28,216 nucleotides of DNA from positions 1 through 28,216 of the forward strand of contig JAJDUT010000065.1 of assembly GCA_022826515.1 (NCBI GenBank). The letters run 5' to 3'. Position 1 is the first letter of the stretch. Every line of letters begins with the position of its first letter. Shown piece by piece: positions 1 to 7,440 of this stretch. A program made the position numbers and the translations under genes. The notes under the pieces are model-generated. The model was given only the letters and a program-made list of their open reading frames with translations. It was not told where the DNA came from and made no database searches. This stretch comes from Candidatus Latescibacterota bacterium (lineage in GTDB: Bacteria; Latescibacterota; UBA2968; UBA8231).

Positions 1-111
1 AAGACCGGCAAGGTCGCGGTGGTCGCGGTGATGCGCAAGCTGCTCCTGCTGCTCAACGCCATTGCCCATCGACGAACCCCTTGGGTGCAACACCAAGCCA
101 AAGCAGGATAA
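1..111 (+). CDS. IS110-family transposase, C-terminal end (partial)
   Basis: The window opens inside a reading frame (frame 1) that runs to a TAA at 109-111 and gives 36 residues. The segment KVAVVAVMRKLLLLLNAI followed by a short basic tail ending near TPW is the typical C-terminal signature of the IS110/IS1111 transposase family (the Transposase_20 end). These enzymes use a RuvC-like DEDD domain and a C-terminal serine domain to move the element by recombination guided by a bridge RNA. Only the last residues are visible, so activity cannot be judged. The T-rich, TTGACACAC-like sequence after the stop is like that seen downstream of many IS110 transposase genes. The family call is fairly safe; the subgroup is not resolved. 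Confidence 0.8.
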   Translation, partial: KTGKVAVVAVMRKLLLLLNAIAHRRTPWVQHQAKAG

Positions 112-138
112 AAAAGGCTTGACACACAACACAGATAC
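1..138 (+). mobile_element. Right end of an IS110-family insertion sequence
   Basis: This covers the transposase C-terminus plus about 27 bases after its stop codon. The outer edge is placed near 132-140 because minus-strand HicA-like protein similarity continues up to the codons there and then stops. IS110 elements usually lack long inverted repeats, so the exact end cannot be read from this side alone. The element appears to have inserted into the 3' end of hicA. Confidence 0.6.
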
Positions 139-330
139 TCCCGCCTGTCGCAGCATTTCATAAAACAGCCACCGGGGGATATCTCGTCCATGTTTGTGGC
201 TGATGCGAACGCGCAAGATCGTTCCGTTTTCGAGCACCTTACGCCAAGTCTCATGTTTTCGAGACCGAACTTTTTCAAATCCCAAGACCCGTAACACATT
301 GCGAAATTGGTCAAACCTGTACACGGCCAT
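133..330 (-). pseudogene. hicA: HicA-like toxin gene with 3' end interrupted by IS110
   Basis: Reading the minus strand from ATG at 330 gives MAVYRFDQFRNVLRVLGFEK, then SRKHETWRK, RVRISHKHGRDIPRW and LFYEMLRQAGVS. This is the HicA (YcfA/UPF0395) mRNA-interferase pattern of a dsRNA-binding-like fold with a catalytic His in the SHKH-type motif. About 66 family-like residues are present, close to full length. The frame then runs into the insertion sequence and stays open to base 1 with no stop codon, so the natural C-terminus is lost or replaced by IS-encoded residues. The start lies inside the 3' end of the hicB gene (20-base overlap), so the two are translationally coupled. The toxin may be inactive, or may survive as a fusion; the sequence does not decide this. 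Confidence 0.7.
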
Positions 331-637
331 GTTGAATTTCGATTAGCATTCGAATGTCCCAAGCATCTTTACACGCTGCAATTGCTCGGATATAAGGCAA
401 GTGGTGCCCGCGATTGGGAGCGTTTTGGTAAATTTCCGACTCCTCCAGATATTCCGCGGCATAATCCTGCATGGCTTCGAGTATATCTTCGAGTGCTTCA
501 TTAGGCGTTGCCATTTCAGTCACCAGATCCAACTCAGGACAGAAAGCGCATACCAACGCCTCGTCTCGCGCAAGAATCACGGTCAATCGTTTTTCAGACA
601 GTGAAATTTTGGGTGAGTTATAGGTAGCTAACGTCAT
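311..637 (-). CDS. hicB: HicB-like antitoxin
   Basis: The gene encodes 108 residues. The core (about residues 18-60) reads LTVILARDEALVCAFCPELD, then a TEMATPNEALEDILEAM stretch, which matches the partial RNase H fold of HicB/UPF0150 antitoxins that bind and neutralise HicA. The C-terminus (AAEYLEESEIYQNAPNRG onward) shows no obvious helix-turn-helix or ribbon-helix-helix, so this may be the short HicB type without its own DNA-binding domain. The start at 637 is supported by AGGAG eight bases upstream. The gene is first in the pair and overlaps the hicA start by 20 bases. HicB-like identification is good; whether it still has a working partner is doubtful because hicA is interrupted. Confidence 0.7.
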   Translation of the reverse strand: MTLATYNSPKISLSEKRLTVILARDEALVCAFCPELDLVTEMATPNEALEDILEAMQDYAAEYLEESEIYQNAPNRGHHLPYIRAIAACKDAWDIRMLIEIQHGRVQV

Positions 638-700
638 TTCAGACTCCTAGCGGTTGGCACCTAAATGCTTGGCATTCGGCATCGCGGCGGTGAATTAAGA

Positions 701-728
701 AACATAAGGGAACATAATTCGCGGTCAA
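701..728 (-). promoter_or_regulatory. Candidate hicBA promoter with tandem AACATAA repeat
   Basis: On the minus strand a TTGACC -35 (728-723) and a TATGTT -10 (706-701) are separated by 16 bases, upstream of the hicB start. On the plus strand AACATAA occurs twice with a 10-base period (701-707 and 711-717), so the repeat covers the -10 and could be a binding site for autoregulation. Read by eye only. Confidence 0.3.
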
Positions 729-800
729 CCTCCAGCCCCACAGGCTTGAAAGGTTGGCGCAATTTTGCAGTACGCGCACATTTTAACCCTATAAAAATAT

Positions 801-843
801 GCGTATAAGAGTTTTATTACGGTTGTATTATATTCGTATAAAA
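801..843 (+). promoter_or_regulatory. AT-rich promoter region of the giant helicase gene
   Basis: This AT-rich stretch lies just before the helicase start. TATAAA at 837-842 with TTATTA 17 bases upstream (814-819) could be a weak sigma-70-type promoter. CGTATAA occurs at 802-808 and again at 835-841, exactly 33 bases apart (about three helical turns on one face), which would suit a regulator site. No clear Shine-Dalgarno sequence is visible before the start codon. Confidence 0.3.
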
Positions 844-876
844 TGAAAGCAACGGCTAATACACTGGTCATTGAAC

Positions 877-3800
877 ATGGACTCCAACCTTTCGTCTCGT
901 TGCCTGTTGCTCGACCTTGAGGTCGGTAAACAAGATCGCCGCATTCATGCTTTCGCCGCGGTACGCCCAGATGTCGATCAACCGCTGGTTTTCCAAGGGG
1001 GCGACTTGGCGGCAGCATTGGCGGAACTCGACGACTTCGCTGATGGCGCGGACTTTCTGCTCGGCCACAACCTGATCGATTTCGATCGGCCCTATCTGCA
1101 AGCAGCAAATCCTGATCTCCAGCTATTGAAGCTGCCGGCAGTGGATACGCTGCGGCTCAATCCGTTGGCCTTTCCGCGCAATCCCTATCACCATCTCGTC
1201 AAGCACTATCAGGATGGACAACTCAAACGCGGGCGAGTGAACGATCCGGAACTCGACGCTCGGCTCGCGCTAGATGTCTTCGACGAGCAGCAAACCGCGT
1301 TACGCGATGCGCCGCGTGGCTTGCTCGCCGCGTGGCATTGGCTGACCGGGACGGGACCTGACGGCGCGGGATTCGACGCCGTTTTCGGTACCATACGGGA
1401 CGCGCCCCGACCAACTGACGTGGCAGCGAGCGCGGCGATCCACGAGCAGCTTGCGGGTATCGCCTGTCAGAATCACGGTCAGGACATTCTCGAGAATGCT
1501 GCCCAAAGCGGCTGGCCGCTAGCGTACGCGCTGGCCTGGCTGTCAGTTTCCGGCGGCAATTCCGTGATGCCGCCGTGGGTTCGACATCAGTTTCCAGAAG
1601 CCGGTAAGCTGGTTCGCCAACTACGGGATATGTCCTGTGGCGAGGCGGACTGCGATTGGTGCCGGGAAAAGCACGACGCTCGCAAGGAGCTTAAGCGGTG
1701 GTTCGGCTTTGACGACTTTCGCCCTGAGCCATTGAGTGCCGACGGACGCCCCATGCAGCAGTCCATCGTCGAGGCGGCAATGGCTGGGGAGCATGTCCTA
1801 GGCATTCTGCCCACTGGCACCGGCAAGTCGCTTTGCTACCAGATCCCGGCTCTGTCCCGCTATTACAAGACTGGCGCTCTCACTGTGGTGATTTCGCCTC
1901 TGGTTGCGCTCATGGCGGATCAGGTGGCGGGGCTGGAGGCTCATGGAATCGGCTCGTGCGTGGCCATCAACGGGCTGCTGTCTATGCCCGAGCGGGCCGA
2001 TGCGCTGGATCGGGTGCGCTTGGGGGATGCAGGTATTCTCATCATCTCGCCGGAGCAACTCCGCAACCGTTCTCTGCGCCGGGCGCTCGATCAACGCGAG
2101 ATCGGGGCTTGGGTGCTGGACGAAGCCCATTGTCTCTCGAAGTGGGGGCACGACTTTCGGCCGGATTATCGCTACGTAGGACGTTTCATCCGCGAAAAGG
2201 CGGGACAGAACCCGATTCCACCAGTGCTGTGCCTGACTGCGACCGCTAAACCCGACGTAGTGGAGGACGTCAAGCAACATTTTCGGGACAAACTTGATGT
2301 AGGTCTGAAAGTCTTCGACGGCGGTGCCCATCGCACCAATCTGGAATTCACAGTAGTGCCAACGACTGTCGGAGAGAAGTTCTCGCATATCCACCAGATT
2401 CTTATGGCCGATCTGCCGCCGGATACACCCGGCGGTGCCATTATCTATTGTGCGACGCGCCAGCGGACCGAAGAGGTCGCGGAGTTTCTGCAGGATAAGG
2501 AGGTTGCGGCAGGCTACTTTCACGCCGGGCTGCCTCCGGAGACTAAGAAGGATGTGCAGCAGCGCTTCATCGGCGGCGAACTGCGCGTGATCGCGGCCAC
2601 CAACGCCTTTGGTATGGGTATCGACAAACCGGACGTGCGGCTAGTGATCCACGCCGACATCCCAGGCTCGTTGGAGAACTACCTGCAGGAGGCGGGCCGT
2701 GCCGGACGCGACCGGCAGATGGCGCGCTGCGTACTGCTCTACGAGACGGTCGATGCGGAGCGACAGTTCTCCATGTCGGCGCGTTCGCGGCTCACTCGGC
2801 GAGAAATTCACGGGGTGCTGAGAGCGCTGTGGAACTTGGATCGGAAGAAGCGTATGAGTGGCGAGGTCGTGGCTACCGCCGGCGAGATCCTCGGCGAGGA
2901 CGAGGAAAAGGTCTTTGAGCGGGACTCAACCACCGACGATACCCGCGTGCGAACCGCCGTCTCTTGGCTTGAGGAGGCGGTACTGCTGACCCGGGAAGAG
3001 AACCAAGTGCAGGTGTTTCCTTCGTATCTCCGGGTGGATTCGGTGAAGGACGCACGCAGTCGATTGGCGAAGGCATCCGTGACCGACGACTACCGGGGAC
3101 GGCTGCTTAAAATAGCCGGGATGCTGATCGATGCCGATCCCGACGAGGGCATCTCCACTGACGATCTAATGGGCGTATCCGGCCTGAGCGCCGAAGGTGT
3201 GCGCGGTGCCCTGTACGAGTTGGAACGGCTGGGCATCGCCAGCAACGATACGGCACTGACCGCTTTCGTCCACGCGGGGGTGGCGCGCAACTCGCAGAAG
3301 CGCTTTAATGAGGCGGCGGAGTTGGAGGTCGCCCTGATCGCTCAGATGCGCGAGGAGGCACCGGATGTGGGTAAGGGAGATACCTCACCCCTGCACTTGC
3401 GCGTCGCCGCGCAACGCCTGCGAGATGCGGGGATGACCGATCCGCTGCCGGAACGGCTACGGCGCATTCTCCACAGTATCGCCCGCGACGGGCGCGGCGA
3501 AGAGGGCGGCACCGGTAGCATCGGGATGCAACAGCGGGATGCGGAGACGGTGCAGGTGACGTTGCGGCGTGAGTGGTCGGATTTGGAAGAACTCGCGTCC
3601 CGCCGACGCGATGGGGCGAAGCTCTTGCTGCATCACTTGCTCGCTTGCCTGCCGCCCGGGAGCCGGGGCACGGACCTGCTGGCTGAGACTACCCTCGGCA
3701 AGCTGTTGGAAGCTATCACGTCCGACCTGTTTCTAAAGAGTAGGAACCCCGAGAGGTTGTTAGACCGTGCTCTCCTATGGCTACACGAACAGGAGGTCAT

Positions 3801-6048
3801 CCGTCTGAACAAAGGTCTAGCGGTATTTCGTCCGGCCATGACCATCCGGCTAGCCGAAGAAAGACGCGGCTTCGCCAACGCCGACTTTGAGCCGCTTAAG
3901 CTCCACTATAAGGGGAAGGTCCTGCAGATTCACGTGATGAAGGAGTTCGCGGAGCGGGGCTGCGAGGCCATAACCGATGCCATGCGTATGGCCATGGACT
4001 ACTTCAGCCTAAAGGAGGAGGATTTCCTCCACCGTTGGCTGCCAGACCGGGACAAGGAGATTACACGGGAGACCACGCCCGAATCGTGGCGGGACATCGT
4101 CGAGAGCCTGAAGAATCCGATCCAGCAACGCATCGTCGCGGACGATCGGGAGCAGACGAACGTGCTGGTGCTCGCCGGTCCTGGCTCCGGCAAGACGCGA
4201 GTGCTAGTGCATCGTATCGCCTACCTAGTGCGCGTAAAGCGCGAGAATCCTCGCGGCATCCTAGCCTTGGCCTACAATCGGCACGCGGCGGTCGAGATCC
4301 GGCGACGCCTCATGGATTTGATCGGCGACGATGCCCGCGGAGTAACCGTGCTTACTTGCCACGCGCTGGCCATGCGGCTGGTCGGCGTCAGCTTCCAGGA
4401 GCGGGAAAGGAAGCTACTTGACGACGGTGCATTTCGGGAGGTGTTGCGTCAAGCAGTGGCACTGTTGCGCGGCGAGGGGCTGGAGCCGGAGGAAGCGGAC
4501 GATCAGCGGGAACGGCTCCTCGCGGGCTTCCGCTGGATCTTGGTGGACGAATATCAAGACATCGGAGCGGATCAATACAAGTTGATAGCGGCCTTGGCCG
4601 GACGGACCCTAGAGGATGAGGATCGCAAGCTCACTCTCTTCGCCGTAGGCGATGACGATCAGAACATTTACGCCTTCAACGGTGCTTCGGTGGAGTTTAT
4701 CCGTCGTTTTGAGGCGGATTACGGGCCGAAGCCTTCCTACCTGATCGACAACTACCGTTCCACTGGCCATATCATTACAGCGGCCAATGAGTTGATCGAG
4801 CCTGCTCGACAACGGATGAAAACTGGACATCCTATTAGCATTGACCGGGCGCGTACGAAGAATCCGCCCGGCGGCGACTGGAGTGAGCTGGATTCGGTCG
4901 CTCAAGGTCGGGTGCAGGTTTTGTCGGCGCGGCACGATCCGATCTCGCAGGCGCAAGTTGCGCTGACCGAGTTGCAGCGTCTCGCCGCCCTTTCGTCGGA
5001 CTGGGACTGGTCCACATGTGCGGTGATCGCACGCGAATGGAAATATCTAGAGCCGGTACGCGCATTCTGCGAGGTCCACCGTATCCCGGTGCAGATGGGG
5101 AACGAAGAAATTCCGAGCTTTTGGTTCCTGCGAGAAACTCGAACGCTTGTTGAATGGCTGCGCGGACGGGAGACCCGGATCGTGAGTAGTGCTGATCTGA
5201 GGGGTTGGCTGGATGCGCAAGCGCCCGGTCCATGGAACGACCTGCTGCGGCAAGCCTTGGACGAGCGCTCCCTAGAAACCAGCGACGCGGAAATGCCGGT
5301 GGATCACTTCATTGAGTGGCTGGCTGAGTGGGGACGAGACGTACGCCGCCGCCAGCGCGGGCTCTTGCTGTTGACCGCGCACCGCGCCAAAGGATTGGAG
5401 TTTGATCATGTGGCCGTGCTCGATGGAGGCTGGAACAATGTCGATAGGGGCGAGGACCCGGATGCGCCGCGCAGGCTCTACTATGTGGCCATGACGCGCG
5501 CCCGGCAGACTCTTGCGCTCGTGCGTTTTCAAGGATCGCGCCCCGCCGGAGGTCCCACCCGGCCTGATTTCGTAAAGGAGCCTGAACCCCCGGCGTACTT
5601 GGGGCGCTCGCACTCGCTGCCATATACATTTCCGAACAATGGCTCGGTTTTGCGCCGCACATCCGATGGCTTGCAGCCGGAAATCCCGGAACTCTCACGC
5701 CAATATCGGCGACCCAGTCTGAGCGAGGTCAATCTGGGCTTCGCGGGACGTTGCCACGCCAATCATCCGGCGCATCGTGCGATTGCCGCTCTGTCGCCCG
5801 GCGATCGGCTAGAAACGCGGATTGCCAAAACTGGCTCTTGGGAATTGCTGGACCGGTCGGGGATGGTGGTGGGGCGTCTTGCCCGAGCGTTTGAACCTCC
5901 ACCGGGAATGCGGTGCAAGTCCGCTAAGGTCTTCGCCGTCGTGGCTTGGAGCCGCGAAGCGTCCGAGCCGCAGTACCGCGACAGCACGAAATGCGATGCT
6001 TGGGAGGTCGTGGTGCCGGAGCTCGTGTTTGAACTGGAGGGCGAGTAA
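877..6048 (+). CDS. Exonuclease-RecQ-UvrD fusion helicase (about 1,723 aa)
   Basis: Three enzymes appear in one chain. Residues 8-140 look like a DEDD (DnaQ-like) 3'-5' exonuclease, with LDLE (D13, E15), GHNLIDFDRPYL (63-74) and NDPELDARLALDVF (122-135). A CGEADCDWC cysteine cluster near residue 256 precedes the RecQ part: LPTGTGKS (about 310), DEAH (415-418) and QEAGRAGRDR (about 603). From about residue 1070 a UvrD/PcrA superfamily 1 helicase follows: AGPGSGKT (1100-1107), VDEYQD (1223), GDDDQNIYAF (1258), LLTAHRAKGLEF (1499) and YYVAMTRARQ (1535). The C-terminal 150 residues are unassigned. The fusion implies unwinding with 3' trimming of DNA, in repair or defence. ATG 877 is chosen; TTG 871 in the same frame is possible. 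It stands alone, between minus-strand toxin-antitoxin-like pairs. All helicase motifs look intact. Confidence 0.93.
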   Translation: MDSNLSSRCLLLDLEVGKQDRRIHAFAAVRPDVDQPLVFQGGDLAAALAELDDFADGADFLLGHNLIDFDRPYLQAANPDLQLLKLPAVDTLRLNPLAFPRNPYHHLVKHYQDGQLKRGRVNDPELDARLALDVFDEQQTALRDAPRGLLAAWHWLTGTGPDGAGFDAVFGTIRDAPRPTDVAASAAIHEQLAGIACQNHGQDILENAAQSGWPLAYALAWLSVSGGNSVMPPWVRHQFPEAGKLVRQLRDMSCGEADCDWCREKHDARKELKRWFGFDDFRPEPLSADGRPMQQSIVEAAMAGEHVLGILPTGTGKSLCYQIPALSRYYKTGALTVVISPLVALMADQVAGLEAHGIGSCVAINGLLSMPERADALDRVRLGDAGILIISPEQLRNRSLRRALDQREIGAWVLDEAHCLSKWGHDFRPDYRYVGRFIREKAGQNPIPPVLCLTATAKPDVVEDVKQHFRDKLDVGLKVFDGGAHRTNLEFTVVPTTVGEKFSHIHQILMADLPPDTPGGAIIYCATRQRTEEVAEFLQDKEVAAGYFHAGLPPETKKDVQQRFIGGELRVIAATNAFGMGIDKPDVRLVIHADIPGSLENYLQEAGRAGRDRQMARCVLLYETVDAERQFSMSARSRLTRREIHGVLRALWNLDRKKRMSGEVVATAGEILGEDEEKVFERDSTTDDTRVRTAVSWLEEAVLLTREENQVQVFPSYLRVDSVKDARSRLAKASVTDDYRGRLLKIAGMLIDADPDEGISTDDLMGVSGLSAEGVRGALYELERLGIASNDTALTAFVHAGVARNSQKRFNEAAELEVALIAQMREEAPDVGKGDTSPLHLRVAAQRLRDAGMTDPLPERLRRILHSIARDGRGEEGGTGSIGMQQRDAETVQVTLRREWSDLEELASRRRDGAKLLLHHLLACLPPGSRGTDLLAETTLGKLLEAITSDLFLKSRNPERLLDRALLWLHEQEVIRLNKGLAVFRPAMTIRLAEERRGFANADFEPLKLHYKGKVLQIHVMKEFAERGCEAITDAMRMAMDYFSLKEEDFLHRWLPDRDKEITRETTPESWRDIVESLKNPIQQRIVADDREQTNVLVLAGPGSGKTRVLVHRIAYLVRVKRENPRGILALAYNRHAAVEIRRRLMDLIGDDARGVTVLTCHALAMRLVGVSFQERERKLLDDGAFREVLRQAVALLRGEGLEPEEADDQRERLLAGFRWILVDEYQDIGADQYKLIAALAGRTLEDEDRKLTLFAVGDDDQNIYAFNGASVEFIRRFEADYGPKPSYLIDNYRSTGHIITAANELIEPARQRMKTGHPISIDRARTKNPPGGDWSELDSVAQGRVQVLSARHDPISQAQVALTELQRLAALSSDWDWSTCAVIAREWKYLEPVRAFCEVHRIPVQMGNEEIPSFWFLRETRTLVEWLRGRETRIVSSADLRGWLDAQAPGPWNDLLRQALDERSLETSDAEMPVDHFIEWLAEWGRDVRRRQRGLLLLTAHRAKGLEFDHVAVLDGGWNNVDRGEDPDAPRRLYYVAMTRARQTLALVRFQGSRPAGGPTRPDFVKEPEPPAYLGRSHSLPYTFPNNGSVLRRTSDGLQPEIPELSRQYRRPSLSEVNLGFAGRCHANHPAHRAIAALSPGDRLETRIAKTGSWELLDRSGMVVGRLARAFEPPPGMRCKSAKVFAVVAWSREASEPQYRDSTKCDAWEVVVPELVFELEGE

Positions 6049-6135
6049 TTCGACGGTAACTCAGGGGAAACTACTGGAAGTAGAACTTATCTTGTAATCG
6101 CGAAAACGTTTGTGCGTTCGTCAACGGAACCATCC

Positions 6136-6453
6136 TTATGCACTTTGCCTGCCCTTTCCTCCCCTATCTTCAAGCCACTTCTTCAGAGATTCGGGACTCT
6201 CACCCGAACGGCATCCCTCCAGAATACCTTCAGCAGTCAGATATTCATCCAAATCCGGCCAGTGAACATAAGCGCCATCGCCAAAAATCTCGTAATGATC
6301 GCGCTCCTGTGGCGTACCGTACCAAAGACGAGGATACCACATCAAAGGCACACTGATCGTCCGTCCGTCAACTATCTCCAGAGTCAGTGTATCATCGCTA
6401 ATCTGCACACTTTGAGCACGTACTTCTTTCTTGTTATTGTCTAAAGAACTCAT
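6136..6453 (-). CDS. DUF2442 domain protein
   Basis: From ATG 6453 the product is 105 residues: MSSLDNNKKEVRAQ, then a SVQISDDTLTLEIVDGRTIS beta segment, then VPLMWYPRL. This is the DUF2442 pattern, in which the protein responds to 'DGR.ISVPL.W.PRL'. The frame is open further upstream to 6501, but GGAGAG five bases before 6453 makes the shorter start much more likely. DUF2442 proteins are small, have no assigned enzyme activity, and are often encoded beside DUF4160 proteins in arrangements like toxin-antitoxin pairs. Here the upstream DUF4160 frame overlaps the start by 20 bases. Function is unknown; the antitoxin-like role is inferred only from this pairing. Confidence 0.75.
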   Translation of the reverse strand: MSSLDNNKKEVRAQSVQISDDTLTLEIVDGRTISVPLMWYPRLWYGTPQERDHYEIFGDGAYVHWPDLDEYLTAEGILEGCRSGESPESLKKWLEDRGGKGRQSA

Positions 6454-6671
6454 GCCATCTCTCCAAGAATAATTCACGATGTGTTTTAACCAATTTTGCA
6501 ATTCGGTTTAATTCAGCACGGTTAAAACCGCCAGTTTGTTGAAGTGAAATAGGATCGAGCCAAAATTTTGCAACGCAATTATCACGTCTTATGTGAATAT
6601 GCGGTGGTTCTCCACGATCCAGAGACAAAAAGAAAAACCGGTATGGACCTTCAAACAGAAATAGTTGGCAT
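6434..6671 (-). pseudogene. DUF4160 domain gene with an apparent frameshift near the start
   Basis: The main frame contains FEGPYRFFFLSLDRGEPPHI, then HIRRDNCVAKFWLDP and LNRIAKLVKTHRELFLERWHEFF, a complete DUF4160 core. DUF4160 proteins normally begin with MPT followed by a short strand. That beginning (ATG CCA ACT ATT TCT GTT, MPTISV) is present at 6671-6654, but in another frame and followed at once by TGA. Joining MPTIS to FEGPYRFFF needs a one-base frame change near 6656-6653. The same frame as the core is open upstream to 6793, but those residues do not resemble the family and overlap a candidate promoter. The gene is either disrupted or expressed by slippage or an assembly error. It sits directly before, and overlaps, the DUF2442 gene. 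Confidence 0.6.
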
Positions 6672-6714
6672 CCGCGATTTCTTTTTAGGTAAAAATCGAT
6701 AACGGTACGGTATA

Positions 6715-6742
6715 AGATTACCAATGCTCTCGTATAGAGCAA
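6715..6742 (-). promoter_or_regulatory. Candidate promoter for the DUF4160-DUF2442 pair
   Basis: On the minus strand TTGCTC (6742-6737), a 16-base spacer and TAATCT (6720-6715) form a plausible sigma-70-type promoter about 45 bases before the MPTIS start at 6671. If real, transcription begins inside the upstream open frame, which argues that the residues encoded above 6671 are not translated. Confidence 0.28.
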
Positions 6743-6822
6743 GATACAAGTAATTGCCTCAGAAAACTCATTGGCTCGTGATTCCACTTGCATTCGCGCC
6801 GCGTGGTGTTTGCCGGGGCAAG

Positions 6823-6851
6823 TTGACAGCCTGAGTGGGTGCGCCCTTATT
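6823..6851 (+). promoter_or_regulatory. Candidate promoter before the FAD protein
   Basis: A perfect TTGACA box lies in the gap before the FAD-protein gene. About 17 bases later a weak TTATTT-like -10 follows. It is upstream of a good Shine-Dalgarno sequence (AAAGGAG) and start codon at 6888. The -10 match is poor, so this is only a candidate. Confidence 0.3.
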
Positions 6852-6887
6852 TGCGCCTTTCAACCAACAGCCAAAGGAGCCTGAGAA

Positions 6888-7439
6888 ATGCCGGATGTTA
6901 TCGTCGTTGGAGATGGGCCGGGCGGATTGAGCGCCGCGCTCTTTCTCGCCAAAAACGACATGAGCGTCACCGTCTTTGGCCAAGACAAGACCCTCATGCA
7001 CAAGGCCATGCTGTACAATTATTTGGGCATTCCCAAGATCGCCGGACCCGAGTTCCAGCAGATCGGTCGCGAGCAGGTGCGCGGCTTTGGTGGGGAGATT
7101 CAGGACGTCGAAGTCAGCAGCGTTGAAAAGGGCGAGGGGGGATTTGTCGTCGAAACCGCTGATGGCCAAAGCCACCAGTCTCAATATCTGATCTTGGTTA
7201 CCGGGCCGAGCAACCCGCTGGCCGAAAGCTTGGGCGTGGCCAAAGAAGCCGATGGGTTGGCGGCCGACCGCAATGGCCGCACCTCGGTCGAAGGGCTATA
7301 CGTCCTTGGCTGGAGCACCCGCCTGAAGAAAATCCAAGCCATTATCTCTGCTGGCGACGGGGCCTGCGCCGCACTGGACATCCTCTCGGCCAAGGCCGGT
7401 GAGGACATCCACGACTTCGACCTGATCGAAGACGAGTAG
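6888..7439 (+). CDS. Short FAD-binding, thioredoxin-reductase-like protein
   Basis: The 183-residue product begins MPDVIVVGDGPGGLSAALFL, the Rossmann dinucleotide motif (GDGPGG at 8-13) of the pyridine nucleotide-disulphide oxidoreductase superfamily. Near the C-terminus TSVEGLYVLGWSTR and IISAGDGACAALDIL match the closing FAD-contact region of thioredoxin reductases, except that the usual GD is GW. The roughly 120-residue NADPH domain and the redox CxxC found in real thioredoxin reductases are absent, so only the FAD half remains, and both halves of the FAD domain join directly. It may take electrons from a partner rather than from NADPH. Start 6888 has AAAGGAG at good spacing. It converges with the next gene with a one-base gap and no visible terminator. 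Confidence 0.75.
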   Translation: MPDVIVVGDGPGGLSAALFLAKNDMSVTVFGQDKTLMHKAMLYNYLGIPKIAGPEFQQIGREQVRGFGGEIQDVEVSSVEKGEGGFVVETADGQSHQSQYLILVTGPSNPLAESLGVAKEADGLAADRNGRTSVEGLYVLGWSTRLKKIQAIISAGDGACAALDILSAKAGEDIHDFDLIEDE

Positions 7440-7440
7440 G

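Noticed and set aside
1798..2523. A 241-residue minus-strand open frame opposite the RecQ domain
   Set aside because: It lies entirely antisense to RecQ motifs and shows no family resemblance.
6754..6793. The upstream residues of the DUF4160 open frame (from 6793) as its real N-terminus
   Set aside because: They do not resemble the family, overlap a candidate promoter, and a family-typical MPTIS start is present at 6671 in the other frame.
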